64,000 nt of DNA, taken from contig BTVX01000001.1 of assembly GCA_045862995.1 (NCBI GenBank), positions 124,001 to 188,000 of the forward strand. The letters run 5' to 3'. Position 1 is the first letter of the stretch. Each line of letters opens with the position of its first letter. The notes beneath the pieces were generated by a model. That model was not told the origin of the DNA, searched no databases, and was given only the letters and a program-made list of their open reading frames with translations. Both the position numbers and the translations under genes were made by a program. The stretch comes from UBA2387 sp019454665 (GTDB taxonomy: Bacteria; Armatimonadota; Fimbriimonadia; Fimbriimonadales; Fimbriimonadaceae). Below, in pieces: positions 25,621 through 34,603 of the stretch.

Positions 25621-25875
25621 CTACTCCAGGATTTCGATCTCGAAGTCGGTCATCTCTTTCCGCCGTACGCACAACCTCACGCCTCGAACCAGGATTTCGA
25701 TGGGATCGCCCAGCGGGGCGACCTTGGTCACCTTGAACTCGGTCCCTTGGGTCAAGCCCAACTCTTGCATCCGCAAGCCGTGCGCACAATCCGAACACGC
25801 CTTGAGGACGCGCGCGTTCATCCCGGCCCGCAGGTCCCAGAACGTCTTCGTCGAGTTGAGCGGAATGCTTTCCAT
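25621..25875 (-). CDS. feoA: FeoA-like SH3-domain protein
   Basis: 84 residues, a typical FeoA: LKACSDCAHGLRMQELGLTQGTEFKV followed by the small beta-barrel ending VRLCVRRKEMTDFEIEI. FeoA is a cytoplasmic partner of FeoB needed for Fe2+ uptake. The 100 nt upstream carry a GGTACAGT box in the same orientation, a possible -10, and no visible Fur-like palindrome. The stop is 4 nt from the proposed feoB start. Confidence 0.88.
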   Translation of the reverse strand: MESIPLNSTKTFWDLRAGMNARVLKACSDCAHGLRMQELGLTQGTEFKVTKVAPLGDPIEILVRGVRLCVRRKEMTDFEIEILE

Positions 25876-25975
25876 GTCGTTCGCGCCTGTGCGTACTGTA
25901 CCGATCCGGCAGACAGAGACGCCACCTTCAATGATGACATCTTTTTCCAGATTGGTTCAAACGACAGGACGTTCG

Positions 25976-26794
25976 TCAGCCCTTGATTGCGCCGGCAAGC
26001 ATCGTCTCGTGGATCTTCTCCCGGAAGAAGCTGTAGACGATGAGCACGGGGAGCATGACGATGACCAGGCCGGCGAACAATGCGCCCCAGTCGGATTGGT
26101 ACTGCTGGGTCATCGTGAGGCGCGCGATGCCGACGGGGAGCGTCTGGTTGGCTTCGCTGGGCAGCAGCACCAGCGCCAATCCGTATTCGTTCCATAGGCC
26201 GATCGCGTCGAAGATGCCCACGACGATCAGGCCCGGGCGGGCGAGCGGGAGCATGACCTTCCAGAACGTGGCAGCATGCCCGCACCCGTCGAGCATCGCG
26301 GCCTCGGCGAGTTCGTCGGGCAGGTTGACGAAGAACCCCACGAGCACGAACACCGTGAACGACAGCGAGTAGGCGATGTAGACCACGATCAGCCCGTACA
26401 CCGTGTCGAGCATGCGCAGATCGCGCATCAGCAGGAAGAGCGGCACGATGACCAGGAAGTGCGGGAACATCATGCCGCCGAGGAACGTGGCGAGCAAGGC
26501 CTTCGCGCCCCGGAACGCGTACTTGGCGAGGACGTAGGCCGCCATCGCGCCGATCGGCAGGAGGACGATGAGCGTTCCGACCGTGACCATCAGGCTGTTC
26601 AGGAACGCGCGCCCGATGCCCGCCTCGCCCCAGGCCCGCCCATAGTTGTCGAGTCGCAGAACCGAGGGCAGCGCCCATGGCTGGCCGAGAATCTCGGAGC
26701 CCGGCTTGACCGAAGACATCAGCGCCCAAAGCAGAGGCAGGAGCACCGACAACGTGAAGGCCAGCAGGAACGCCCCGCTCAGGAACCGCTTCAA
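25976..26794 (-). CDS. ABC sugar importer permease, MalG type
   Basis: 272 residues with six predicted membrane helices. The EAA loop EAAMLDGCGHAATFWKVMLP near residue 185 is the contact for the ATPase. It overlaps the other permease gene by 4 nt (ATGA). Together with the binding protein upstream it forms a carbohydrate uptake 1 (CUT1) importer; no ATPase gene is linked, so a shared MsmX/UgpC-type ATPase elsewhere is expected. Confidence 0.92.
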   Translation of the reverse strand: MKRFLSGAFLLAFTLSVLLPLLWALMSSVKPGSEILGQPWALPSVLRLDNYGRAWGEAGIGRAFLNSLMVTVGTLIVLLPIGAMAAYVLAKYAFRGAKALLATFLGGMMFPHFLVIVPLFLLMRDLRMLDTVYGLIVVYIAYSLSFTVFVLVGFFVNLPDELAEAAMLDGCGHAATFWKVMLPLARPGLIVVGIFDAIGLWNEYGLALVLLPSEANQTLPVGIARLTMTQQYQSDWGALFAGLVIVMLPVLIVYSFFREKIHETMLAGAIKG

Positions 26795-27675
26795 GCCCGC
26801 GCCTCCACCGGATTGCGCCGAAACAGGAACAGGATGAGCAGGCTGAGGCCCATGACCACCACGAAGTTTCCGACGGCGAGAGCCGTCGCATAGCCGAAGT
26901 TGGAGTTCACGAACGCCTGCTCGTACAGGTAGGTAAGCATGACCTCGCTACGCCGATCCGGTCCGCCCCGCGTCATCAGATAGACCAGAGCGAACGTGTT
27001 CATCACGTTGATGACGAGGTAGGTTACGGCCACACGCTTGACGGACCAAAGCAGGTGCCACGTGATGTGCCAGAACCGGTGCCAACCCTTTGAGCCGTCG
27101 AGTTCAGCCGCTTCGTTGACCTCCTGCGGGATGCCTTCGAGCCCGGCGGCGAACAGCATGATGTAGAAGCCGACCGCGTACCAGACGAAGGCGACGGCCA
27201 CCGAGGGGAGCGCCCAAGCCGACTCGCCCAACCAAGTTCGCGTCAGCGCATCCAATCCGGCCGCACGAAGGCCCGCGTTCAGCAGGCCCTGCGGGTTGAA
27301 GATGAACTGCCACATGACCGCGACCACGACCATGGACACCACCTGTGGGAACAGGTAGATCGAGCGCAGGAACTTCTGAACCGGCCCCTTGCCTCGAACG
27401 ACGTGGGCGACCATCAGGGCCAACGCAATGATGACGACCCCGGCCTCGACGAGCAACAGCAGGTTGTTCTTCAGGGCAGTGGCGAACGCCTGATCTTCCC
27501 ACAGTTGACGGTAGTTGTCGGTCCCGACGGGCGTCATACGCGCCGAGAGGCCGCGCCACCGGTACGTCGAGAACTGGAACGCTTGGACGAGGGGCCACAA
27601 GACGAACGCCGCGTAGAACAGCACCGCAGGCGCCAGAAAGGAGATGATGAACGCCGTTCGTCCGCGACCACGCAT
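26791..27675 (-). CDS. ABC sugar importer permease, MalF/UgpA type
   Basis: 294 residues, six predicted membrane helices, EAA loop EAAELDGSKGWHRFWHITWH. It is the first permease of the CUT1 importer and pairs with the MalG-type subunit whose gene overlaps its 3' end. It follows the binding-protein gene by 14 nt. Confidence 0.92.
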   Translation of the reverse strand: MRGRGRTAFIISFLAPAVLFYAAFVLWPLVQAFQFSTYRWRGLSARMTPVGTDNYRQLWEDQAFATALKNNLLLLVEAGVVIIALALMVAHVVRGKGPVQKFLRSIYLFPQVVSMVVVAVMWQFIFNPQGLLNAGLRAAGLDALTRTWLGESAWALPSVAVAFVWYAVGFYIMLFAAGLEGIPQEVNEAAELDGSKGWHRFWHITWHLLWSVKRVAVTYLVINVMNTFALVYLMTRGGPDRRSEVMLTYLYEQAFVNSNFGYATALAVGNFVVVMGLSLLILFLFRRNPVEARA

Positions 27676-27689
27676 CGGTCTCGGGTTCC

Positions 27690-29027
27690 CTAGAGCGACA
27701 TCTCGTACTTGACGAGGTCCTTGTTCTGCCGTGCCTTTTCGGCTGCGGCTTCACACCGATCCACGAACTGCTGGGGCGTGATCTCGCCGTTCAGCATGCT
27801 CGTGATGCCGCCTTCGAACTCCTTCCACATCTCCGGGTACCACTGGCGGACCAGGTTGGCGTAGACCACCTTGGCGTTGCGGACGGTTTCGGCCGGCTTC
27901 CGCAGGACGCGCGGAAGTTCGACCTCGTCGCTCCCCTTGATGGTCATCAGCGTGCCCTTTGTGCGGACGAACTCCTTGGCCTTCTCCAGCGACGTCATGT
28001 GCTTGTAGAGGGCGACGGCGGCGTTCGGGTTCTTGGCGGCAACGGGGACCATCCAGGGCTCCACGCCGATGAGCAGGGCCGTCGGGTCGCCCGAACCTTC
28101 GGAGAAGGGAACCGGCATGTATTGGACCGACGTGCCGGGAGGCATGACCTCCTTCATTTCGGATTCGATCCACGACCCGCAGGGGACCATGGCGGCCTTG
28201 CCGTTCAGGAACTGCGTTTGGCTCTCCGTGTGGCTCATGCCCGTGGAGCCCGCCAGGAAGAAGCCTTTCTTGTTGAGTTCGTCAATCATCTGGGCGGCCT
28301 TGAGGAACGCTGGGGAATTCCACGCTCCGGGCTTGAGGTTCTGGGCGTCCACAATGGCCTGGATGCCGCCCACGCCTTGTGCCCACGGGAACAGCATGCC
28401 CTCGATCATGTAGTACGGATATTGGCCCTGGAACGCCATGGGGGCGACTCCGGCCGCCTTCATCTTCTCGCCGAGGACCAGCAACTCGCTGAACGTGGTC
28501 GGAGGCGTCCAGCCGTTCTTCTCGAACACGCCGGGGTCGTACCACCACCCGTACACCATGATGTAGTACGGCAACATGTAGGTCTTGCCGTCCTTTTGGC
28601 AGAGCTTGAGCATGTTCGGGTCGAACGTGTCGCGCCACGTTCCATCGCCGACCTTGGTGTCCAGCGCGGCATCGAGCGGGAGCAACTGGTCTTCGGCGAC
28701 GAGCGCCCAGTGGTCCATGCCCCAGCCGGGGAACATCAGGTCGGGCGGGTTGCCGGCCACCATCCGGGGGCGGATCTGCTCCCAGACGCGGGGATTCCCC
28801 GAGACGGTGATCTTGAGATCGGGATGCAGCTCCTGGAACTCGGCGGCGGCCTTCTGGAACATGTCGATCCCATAGCCACCCTCGAAGGCCATCACTTCGA
28901 GTTCGCCCTTGAGTTCGCCTTCGCCCGTGGGCGCTTCGCTGGCCGTGGCGCCAGACGAGGAGGGCCCGCCGCATCCGGCGATCAGGCCGACGGCAAGGGC
29001 GGTTGCGAGGAGAAGCGTCTTGTTCAT
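27690..29027 (-). CDS. ABC sugar importer substrate-binding lipoprotein (family 1)
   Basis: 445 residues. Signal peptide with lipobox LIAGC, a Ser/Ala/Gly linker, then a family 1 extracellular solute-binding fold (ELEVMAFEGGYGIDMFQKAA, ITVSGNPRVWEQIRPRM). It captures an oligosaccharide or similar solute for the permeases encoded downstream. The ATG at 29027 opens the signal peptide; the longer frame upstream does not. A TACACT box preceded by GG lies some 80 nt upstream, near 29110. Confidence 0.92.
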   Translation of the reverse strand: MNKTLLLATALAVGLIAGCGGPSSSGATASEAPTGEGELKGELEVMAFEGGYGIDMFQKAAAEFQELHPDLKITVSGNPRVWEQIRPRMVAGNPPDLMFPGWGMDHWALVAEDQLLPLDAALDTKVGDGTWRDTFDPNMLKLCQKDGKTYMLPYYIMVYGWWYDPGVFEKNGWTPPTTFSELLVLGEKMKAAGVAPMAFQGQYPYYMIEGMLFPWAQGVGGIQAIVDAQNLKPGAWNSPAFLKAAQMIDELNKKGFFLAGSTGMSHTESQTQFLNGKAAMVPCGSWIESEMKEVMPPGTSVQYMPVPFSEGSGDPTALLIGVEPWMVPVAAKNPNAAVALYKHMTSLEKAKEFVRTKGTLMTIKGSDEVELPRVLRKPAETVRNAKVVYANLVRQWYPEMWKEFEGGITSMLNGEITPQQFVDRCEAAAEKARQNKDLVKYEMSL

Positions 29028-29118
29028 CTTGAATCGGTCCGCGATGGATTGGCGTTGAGTTCGCCGCGTGGCTCGGGAGTCCTTCCCGAAGGCTGATTTA
29101 CGGGAGTGTACCAAGGCT

Positions 29119-29157
29119 CAAAGAAGAACGGACGGCTGCTCGCGCAGTCCGTCCGTT
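29119..29157 (-). terminator. Rho-independent terminator of the response-regulator gene
   Basis: Read on the minus strand: AACGGACGG-A-CTGC, loop GCGA, GCAG-CCGTCCGTT, then CTTCTTT. It lies about 25 nt past the response-regulator stop and before the ABC importer operon, so it separates the two units. Confidence 0.8.
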
Positions 29158-29182
29158 GTCTTCACTCGCTCGTACTGTCCGT

Positions 29183-29587
29183 CTAAAGATCGTATCGCTT
29201 GGGGCCGCCGGTGTCGTCGTTGCCCTGGCTGATTCGCTTGACGAAGGCGACCAACTCCATCGGGTTGAACGGCTTGGTCAGGTACATGTCGGCGCCGTAG
29301 TGATAGCCCTCGAACACGTCCTTGTCCTGCGCCTTGGCGGTGAGCATGATGACGGGGAGGTTCTGGGTCTCGGGTTCGCGCCGCAGCGTCTTGAGAACCT
29401 CGAAGCCGTCCAGGTAGGGCATCATGACGTCGAGCACCACGAGGTTCGGCTTTTCGGACCGAATCTTCTCCAGCCCTTCCTTTCCGTCGAAAGCCGTGAT
29501 GACTTGGTAGCCCTGCCGCTCCAAATTGACTTGGATCAGGCGTACGATATGTCGTTCGTCGTCGCAAACAAGAACTTTGAGAGCCAT
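29183..29587 (-). CDS. Stand-alone CheY-like response regulator
   Basis: 134 residues, a receiver domain with no output domain. The acidic pair D9/D10, phosphoacceptor D53 (VVLDVMMP), T83 and K105 (LTKPF) are all in place, so it can be phosphorylated. A short tail follows the domain. No histidine kinase is adjacent. Candidate partners cannot be named from context; the flagellar cluster is 6 kb away and no chemotaxis genes are seen. Confidence 0.9.
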   Translation of the reverse strand: MALKVLVCDDERHIVRLIQVNLERQGYQVITAFDGKEGLEKIRSEKPNLVVLDVMMPYLDGFEVLKTLRREPETQNLPVIMLTAKAQDKDVFEGYHYGADMYLTKPFNPMELVAFVKRISQGNDDTGGPKRYDL

Positions 29588-29626
29588 GCGGTTGTTCCAC
29601 AGCCTCCGAGGAGAGCCAGCGAGATG

Positions 29627-30247
29627 CTACCTCAACGGAGGGGTCATGTCAACGGACGACGGCTGACGTTTCGTCGCGACGATGTGATGGACGTGCCAAT
29701 GCTTCGGGTCGCCAAGAACGGTGACTGCGTCTTTCTCCACTTCGTCCCACACGCGCAGGTCGAACGAGGCGAACAGGGCTTCCACGTCCGATCGGGTGTG
29801 CCCGGCGCATCCGTCGGCCACCCACGTGTCGTTTGGGCCCAGGAGTTGGCCGACGAACACCCCGCCCGGTTCGATCGCGGCCAGCAGCCGTTCCAAGAAC
29901 GCGTCCAAGCGGGATCGCTCCAAAAAGAACAGGCTCAGGATCGAGACGGCGGCCTGGCATTTGGGGGGATCGAAGTCCTGGAAGCGCGCCTCGCAGACCG
30001 TGATGCGGGGGTCGCCTTCGCATCTGGCATGCAGACGGGAGAGGCCCTCGGGATCGGGCTCGACCGCGACGACCTGATAGCCAAGATCGGCCAGGAAGAC
30101 GGACGTCTTGCCCGTTCCCGCCCCGAGATCGAGAGCCAGACCGTTACCGGTGAGCCAAAGCCGTGCGCTTTCCAAGATGGGATGGAGCGGCCTGGGCTCG
30201 GCTGCGTCGTAATACGGGCCGAATCCGGTTGTCGCGGACGAGTGCAT
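29627..30247 (-). CDS. SAM-dependent methyltransferase (class I)
   Basis: 206 residues. ALDLGAGTGKTSVFLADLG (about 38-56) is the SAM-binding motif I; VVAVEPDPEGL holds the acidic motif II residue. The remainder is a compact class I methyltransferase with a His-rich end (HWHVHHIVA). Substrate unknown. It lies between the response regulator and the epimerase on the same strand, 9 nt from the latter's stop, so the three may form one unit. Confidence 0.85.
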   Translation of the reverse strand: MHSSATTGFGPYYDAAEPRPLHPILESARLWLTGNGLALDLGAGTGKTSVFLADLGYQVVAVEPDPEGLSRLHARCEGDPRITVCEARFQDFDPPKCQAAVSILSLFFLERSRLDAFLERLLAAIEPGGVFVGQLLGPNDTWVADGCAGHTRSDVEALFASFDLRVWDEVEKDAVTVLGDPKHWHVHHIVATKRQPSSVDMTPPLR

Positions 30248-30256
30248 GGGCCGACT

Positions 30257-31252
30257 CTAGCACGTCTGCGCCCAGGCGTCGAGGTCTGCGAGGATGGCGG
30301 CTTCGCGCTCGGGAGTCAGGCCGGCTTTCGGCGTCTGATCTTCCCGCGACTGGAACTCCGCGAGGGCATCGCGGGCGCTCTCGCCAAGCGGGCGGAGGTT
30401 GAGCCCATCCTGAACGGCGCGCTCGACCGAGAACGCGGCCATCCCGTCGTCGTCGCCCGAGTACCCCAGGATCAGCGGGAGGTCGGACCACGGCTCGACG
30501 TTGTGCCGCTCGAGGATGTCTGTCGGGACCCATTCGATTTGGGCATTGGAACCCACGGCATCGCGTACCTCGGTGAGGAACTCACTCAGGAGCATGGGTT
30601 TGGCGGGGCCGGTGGCGTTGTAGCCCCCCGTCCTTTCTGCATGAATGGCATCCAAGCAGAACCGACCCAAGTCGCGGACATCAATGGCTTGCACGGGCTG
30701 GTCTTTACGGTCCGGGGCGACGACGCGCCCCCCTCTTCCGAATCGAACGGGCCAATAGTTGAAGCGGAACGAGTAGTCGCCGGGCCCCACGATCAGCCCG
30801 GGGCGGACGACCAAGGCGCGATCGCCGAACGCATCGAGAACCAAGCGTTCGCAGAACGCCTTCAAGCCGCCGTAGTCCTCCATGCGGAACGTCTCGGCCC
30901 ACGGGTCGTCGGTCGTGTGGACCGGGCCGTTCTCGTCCAAACCGCGCTGGGATCCCGCGGCTACGGCCGAGAGGGAAGAGATGAACAGGTAGCGGCCCGT
31001 GCGGTCTTTCAGGGCTTCGATCGAGCGGCGTACGGAGCAGGGAAGGTAGCCGCACGTGTCCACCACGGCGTCCCACGCGCCTTCCAGCCGGCCGAGGTCT
31101 TGGTCCCGGTCCCCGAAAACCTCTTGGACGCCCGCGAGCTTGACGGGCGTGCTGCCCCGGTGAAACAACGTCACTTCGTCGCCGCGCTCCAGGGCGAACT
31201 GGGCGATCGTGTGGCCGACCCACCGCGTGCCGCCGATGAAGAGGATTCGCAT
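30257..31252 (-). CDS. NAD-dependent epimerase/dehydratase (extended SDR)
   Basis: 331 residues. The N-terminal nucleotide-binding motif is GGTRWVG (7-13); the active site appears as SSLSA near residue 105 and a Tyr-Gly-Gly-Leu-Lys segment (EDYGGLKAFCERLV) giving YxxxK. Related proteins act on nucleotide sugars or isoflavone-like substrates, but no specific reaction can be assigned. The start at 31252 (MRILFIGGT) is required by the fold; upstream codons are in the divergent promoter region. Confidence 0.87.
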   Translation of the reverse strand: MRILFIGGTRWVGHTIAQFALERGDEVTLFHRGSTPVKLAGVQEVFGDRDQDLGRLEGAWDAVVDTCGYLPCSVRRSIEALKDRTGRYLFISSLSAVAAGSQRGLDENGPVHTTDDPWAETFRMEDYGGLKAFCERLVLDAFGDRALVVRPGLIVGPGDYSFRFNYWPVRFGRGGRVVAPDRKDQPVQAIDVRDLGRFCLDAIHAERTGGYNATGPAKPMLLSEFLTEVRDAVGSNAQIEWVPTDILERHNVEPWSDLPLILGYSGDDDGMAAFSVERAVQDGLNLRPLGESARDALAEFQSREDQTPKAGLTPEREAAILADLDAWAQTC

Positions 31253-31307
31253 GGACCACTCTACCGCCGACGCAACGAGGCTGGTTCCCGGTGGGTCGGC
31301 ACGTTTT

Positions 31308-31316
31308 TGGTACAAT
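31308..31316 (+). promoter_or_regulatory. Extended -10 promoter of the E1 alpha/beta operon
   Basis: TGGTACAAT, an extended -10 (TGn plus TACAAT at 31311-31316), 83 nt before the E1 alpha GTG. No good -35 is present, which is normal for extended -10 promoters. It lies between two divergent genes. Confidence 0.5.
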
Positions 31317-31399
31317 TCGGAGCGTTGCGAGGCAGGTCCCAACGCCGTGACCGTTCGCCGCGATGCTCCCGAACATCACGGGCAGGAAGGCTAACACCA

Positions 31400-32416
31400 G
31401 TGCCAAAGGAAGCTGTCAAGACCCCCACCGAATCTCCAGCCGATCTCGAGAAGTTTCTCCGCGACATGCTCTTCATCCGCCACTTCGAGCGGTTCAGCGA
31501 GCGTGCGTACCGCCAAGGAAAGGCGGGTGGCTATCTCCACGTTTACATCGGCATGGAAGCGCTTGCCGTCGGCTGGTTGACCCAGATCCGTCAAGGCTAC
31601 GACTATGTGATCACGGCTTACCGCGACCACGCGCACGCCCTGTTGCTGGGCTCCGATCCCGTGGCCTGCATGGCCGAGATCATGGGCCGCCGAGGCGGCT
31701 TGAGCCGAGGGAAGGGAGGTTCGATGCACCTTTACGACATTCCCAAGGGCTTCTTCGGCGGATGGGGCATCGTGGGTGGCCACACGCCGCTCGGGGCCGG
31801 TTTGGCGTTCGCCTCGAAGTATCGCGGCGAGGACCGCGTGACGCTGAACTTCCTGGGCGACGGCGCGGCCAACGCGGGCGTGTTTTTCGAATCGCTCAAC
31901 ATGGCGGCCCTTTACGAAGTGCCCTGCATCTTCATCATCGAGAACAACGAGTTCGCGATGGGGACGCGACTCGAATACCACGCCGCCGACACCGAACTGC
32001 ACAAGCGCGGCTATCCGTTCGGCATGAAGCACGAGCGGCTGGACGGCATGGACCTGTTGCAGGTTCGCCAGGATGCCAAGCGCATCATTGACTGGGTGCG
32101 CGAGAACCAAAAGCCCTACCTCGTGGAGGTCATGACCTACCGCTTCGTGGGCCACGGCGCCGCCGACAACGACCAGACGCTCTACCGCACCAAGGACGAG
32201 GTGGAATCCGCGCGGGAGCGGGATCCCATCGCCTTGCTGATGGACTACCTCACGTCGAACAACCTGATGACCCGCGAAAAGATCGAGGCCATTGACGCCG
32301 AGACCGAGGCCGAGGCCGAACGCGTTTATGAAGAGGCGGACGCCTCGCCGCATCCAGACCCCAGCGAAGTGTACGACGACGTGTATTCCGACATGACTCC
32401 GGAGGTGGGCCACTAA
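31400..32416 (+). CDS. pdhA: 2-oxo acid dehydrogenase E1 component, alpha subunit (pyruvate dehydrogenase type)
   Basis: 338 residues from a GTG with GGAAGG about 9 nt upstream. It contains the thiamine diphosphate-binding motif GDGAANAG (153-160) ending in ENN about 25 residues later, and HVYIGMEALAVG and GGSMHLYD segments typical of PDH E1 alpha. With E1 beta it decarboxylates pyruvate (or a branched 2-oxo acid) and passes the acyl group to E2. E2 and E3 are not in the window. The stop overlaps the E1 beta ATG by one base (TAATG). Confidence 0.9.
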   Translation: MPKEAVKTPTESPADLEKFLRDMLFIRHFERFSERAYRQGKAGGYLHVYIGMEALAVGWLTQIRQGYDYVITAYRDHAHALLLGSDPVACMAEIMGRRGGLSRGKGGSMHLYDIPKGFFGGWGIVGGHTPLGAGLAFASKYRGEDRVTLNFLGDGAANAGVFFESLNMAALYEVPCIFIIENNEFAMGTRLEYHAADTELHKRGYPFGMKHERLDGMDLLQVRQDAKRIIDWVRENQKPYLVEVMTYRFVGHGAADNDQTLYRTKDEVESARERDPIALLMDYLTSNNLMTREKIEAIDAETEAEAERVYEEADASPHPDPSEVYDDVYSDMTPEVGH

Positions 32417-33429
32417 TGCCGACCATCGAAATGACCTACCGCGACGCCGTCCGCCAAGCGATGGTGGAAGAGATGGACGCGAACCCGGATGTGTTCCTCA
32501 TGGGCGAGGACATCGGTCGCTACCGAGGCACGTTCCGCGTGACCGAAGGCCTGTACGACAAGTACGGCGTCGAGAAGAACGACTTTATCGTGCCCGGGAT
32601 CGCGCGCCGTGTGGTGGACACGCCGATCGTCGAGCCCGGCATTGTGGGCTTCGCCGTCGGCGCGGCCATGGTGGGCTTGCGGCCCATCGTCGAGATGATG
32701 ACGATGTCGTTCTCGATTCTCGCGCTCGACCAGATCATCAACCACGCGGCCAAGATCCACTACATGACGGCAGGTCAGGCCAAGGTGCCGCTTGTGGTGC
32801 GTGGTCCTGGCGGTGCGGCGAACCAGCTGAGCGCGCAACACAGCCACTCCATGGAGGGCTGGTACGCCCACGTTCCTGGTCTCAAGGTCGTGGCGCCCGC
32901 GACGCCGGCTTGCGCGAAGGGTCTGTTGCGGACGGCCATCCGGGACGACAACCCGGTCATTTTCACCGAGAATCCCGGACTGTACGGCATCAAGGGCGAC
33001 GTGCCCGAGGATCGCGAGTTTTCGATTCCGTTTGGGAAGGCTCGCATCGCGCGGCAAGGCACGGACCTGTCGCTGATCGCCTACAGCCGGATGGTGCACG
33101 TGTGTTTGGCGGCCGCCGAGCAATTGGCCGAGCGCGGGATCAGCGCCGAAGTCGTGGACGTGCGATCGCTCCTGCCGTTGGATACCGAGACGATCTTCGC
33201 CTCGGTGGCCAAGACCCATCGGGCCGTGGTCGTCTACGAGGATTGGAAGAACGGCGGCTACGGCGCGGAGATCGCGGCCCGCATCGCCGAAGAGTGCTTC
33301 GACGATCTCGATGCGCCGGTCGGGCGTGTGGGTGGCTTGAACGTGCCGATGCCGTATTCTCGCGTTTTGGAACTCGAGTGCATTCCGAACGGAGACGACG
33401 TGTTGGCGGCGGTCAACAAGATCGCCTAG
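32416..33429 (+). CDS. pdhB: 2-oxo acid dehydrogenase E1 component, beta subunit
   Basis: 337 residues, normal for E1 beta: YRDAVRQAMVEEMDANPDVF at the N-terminus, GEDIGRYRGTF, and QLSAQHSHSMEGWYAHVPGL around the phosphorylation-loop/active-site His region. The C-terminal transketolase-like domain (VVDVRSLLPLDTETI) is complete. It forms the alpha2beta2 heterotetramer with the preceding gene product. Confidence 0.92.
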   Translation: MPTIEMTYRDAVRQAMVEEMDANPDVFLMGEDIGRYRGTFRVTEGLYDKYGVEKNDFIVPGIARRVVDTPIVEPGIVGFAVGAAMVGLRPIVEMMTMSFSILALDQIINHAAKIHYMTAGQAKVPLVVRGPGGAANQLSAQHSHSMEGWYAHVPGLKVVAPATPACAKGLLRTAIRDDNPVIFTENPGLYGIKGDVPEDREFSIPFGKARIARQGTDLSLIAYSRMVHVCLAAAEQLAERGISAEVVDVRSLLPLDTETIFASVAKTHRAVVVYEDWKNGGYGAEIAARIAEECFDDLDAPVGRVGGLNVPMPYSRVLELECIPNGDDVLAAVNKIA

Positions 33430-33435
33430 AGTTGG

Positions 33436-33478
33436 CTCGGGTTGGTGCCAGGTCAAGAGAAGTCCTAACCAACCCGAG
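33436..33478 (+). terminator. Long inverted repeat after the E1 beta gene
   Basis: CTCGGGTTGGT (33436-33446) pairs perfectly with ACCAACCCGAG (33468-33478) across a 21-nt loop. It begins 6 nt after the stop. No T-run follows, so a terminator or mRNA-stabilising role is possible but not proven. The rest of the 298-nt intergenic stretch holds only the palindrome at 33506 and the downstream promoter. Confidence 0.45.
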
Positions 33479-33505
33479 GTCAGCTTCGCTCGGCCCAAAC
33501 ACGTC

Positions 33506-33519
33506 ATAATCATGATTAT
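33506..33519. promoter_or_regulatory. Perfect 14-bp AT-rich palindrome, possible operator
   Basis: ATAATCATGATTAT is a perfect palindrome in an otherwise GC-rich region, about 220 bp upstream of the prenyltransferase gene and 77 bp past the E1 beta stop. It could be a repressor site; nothing identifies the regulator. Confidence 0.35.
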
Positions 33520-33690
33520 CAGAAAGGCATGATTGGGAACTTGGGGGGGGTGGCTAGGGGTGTTCATAGGCGACAGGTCGCTTCCCTTCCTGTCGCCGTT
33601 GAAACTGGCGCAGACCGGATGGACCAAGCCGTTTCAAAGTCCTTGCGTTATCGTGGGCGGTGTGGGCCCATTTTCTACACGCTGACCACG

Positions 33691-33719
33691 TTTGGATGGC
33701 CGCGTAGCCGAAGTAAACT
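33691..33719 (+). promoter_or_regulatory. Candidate promoter of the prenyltransferase gene
   Basis: TTTGGA (33691-33696), 17-nt spacer, TAAACT (33714-33719). The box ends 8 nt before the ATG at 33728, so a transcript would be leaderless or nearly so. Confidence 0.4.
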
Positions 33720-33727
33720 CTCGCCCG

Positions 33728-34603
33728 ATGACCACGCAGAGTCTCCGGGGTTGGCCCGCGTTCCGGGTCTATCTGGAGATGATCAAGTTCGAGCACTCGA
33801 TCTTCGCCCTCCCATTCGCCATGCTGGGGATGCTGTGGGCGGCTGACGGGTGGCCGGGGTGGCGGACGTTCGGGCTCATTTTGGTCGCGATGGTGAGTTG
33901 CCGCAGCGCAGCAATGGCGTTCAACCGCATTCTCGACCGCGACATCGACGCCAAGAACCCGCGCACCAAGATGCGCGCCATTCCCGCCGGATTGCTCCAA
34001 CTGCGGCAGGTCAACGTGTTCTTCTATGGGTCGTGCGCGATCTTCGTGGGGGCGGCGGCGCTGCTCAACCCGCTTGCCTTGGCGCTCAGCCCGGTGGCCC
34101 TTCTGTTCACGTTGGGCTACAGCGCGACGAAACGCTTCACGCCCTTGTGCCACTTCGTTCTCGGATTCAGTCTGGGCATCGCGCCCGCCGCGGCCTGGAT
34201 CGCCACCACGGGCACGTTGCATCCCGCCATTCTGCCCGTGACGTTTGGCGTCATGGCGTGGACGGCCGGGTTCGACATCATCTATGCCCTTCAGGACGAG
34301 GAGTTCGACCGCACGGAAGGGTTGCGATCGCTGCCCGAGACGCTCGGCAAGGCGCGCGCGTTGATGGTCAGCCGGCTGGCCCATTTAGCCGCTGTGGGTC
34401 TGCTGGCTTGGGCGGGTTCGTTGGCCGGGGCGGGCGTGGTGTACTTCGTGGGCGTTGCGGTCGCGGCGGCCATCCTGATCTACGAGCAGGCGCTGGTCAA
34501 ACCCGACGACCTGAGCCGGGTCAACATGGCGTTCTTCACGCTGAACGGCTTCGTCTCGATCTTGGTGTTCCTGTTCGCGTGGGCCGATTGGTTCCTCCGA
34601 TGA
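33728..34603 (+). CDS. UbiA-family prenyltransferase (UbiA/MqnP-like)
   Basis: 291 residues with multiple hydrophobic helices. The first Asp-rich motif is NRILDRDIDAKNPRT (about 71-85), the second ALQDEEFDRTEG (about 198-209); both bind Mg-pyrophosphate of the prenyl donor. It attaches a polyprenyl tail to an aromatic ring in quinone synthesis: ubiquinone-type UbiA or, in organisms with the futalosine route, MqnP. The window has no other quinone genes to decide. Start at 33728 fits the family N-terminus. The stop overlaps the glycosyltransferase start (ATGA). Confidence 0.87.
   Translation: MTTQSLRGWPAFRVYLEMIKFEHSIFALPFAMLGMLWAADGWPGWRTFGLILVAMVSCRSAAMAFNRILDRDIDAKNPRTKMRAIPAGLLQLRQVNVFFYGSCAIFVGAAALLNPLALALSPVALLFTLGYSATKRFTPLCHFVLGFSLGIAPAAAWIATTGTLHPAILPVTFGVMAWTAGFDIIYALQDEEFDRTEGLRSLPETLGKARALMVSRLAHLAAVGLLAWAGSLAGAGVVYFVGVAVAAAILIYEQALVKPDDLSRVNMAFFTLNGFVSILVFLFAWADWFLR

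Noticed and set aside
25876..25975. Riboswitch or Fur box upstream of feoA
   Set aside because: The 100 nt show no stable fold or inverted 19-bp Fur-like site.
29156..32416. E1 alpha as a 1086-residue fusion protein
   Set aside because: The upstream 748 codons are antisense to the response regulator, methyltransferase and epimerase genes; the real protein starts at the GTG 31400.
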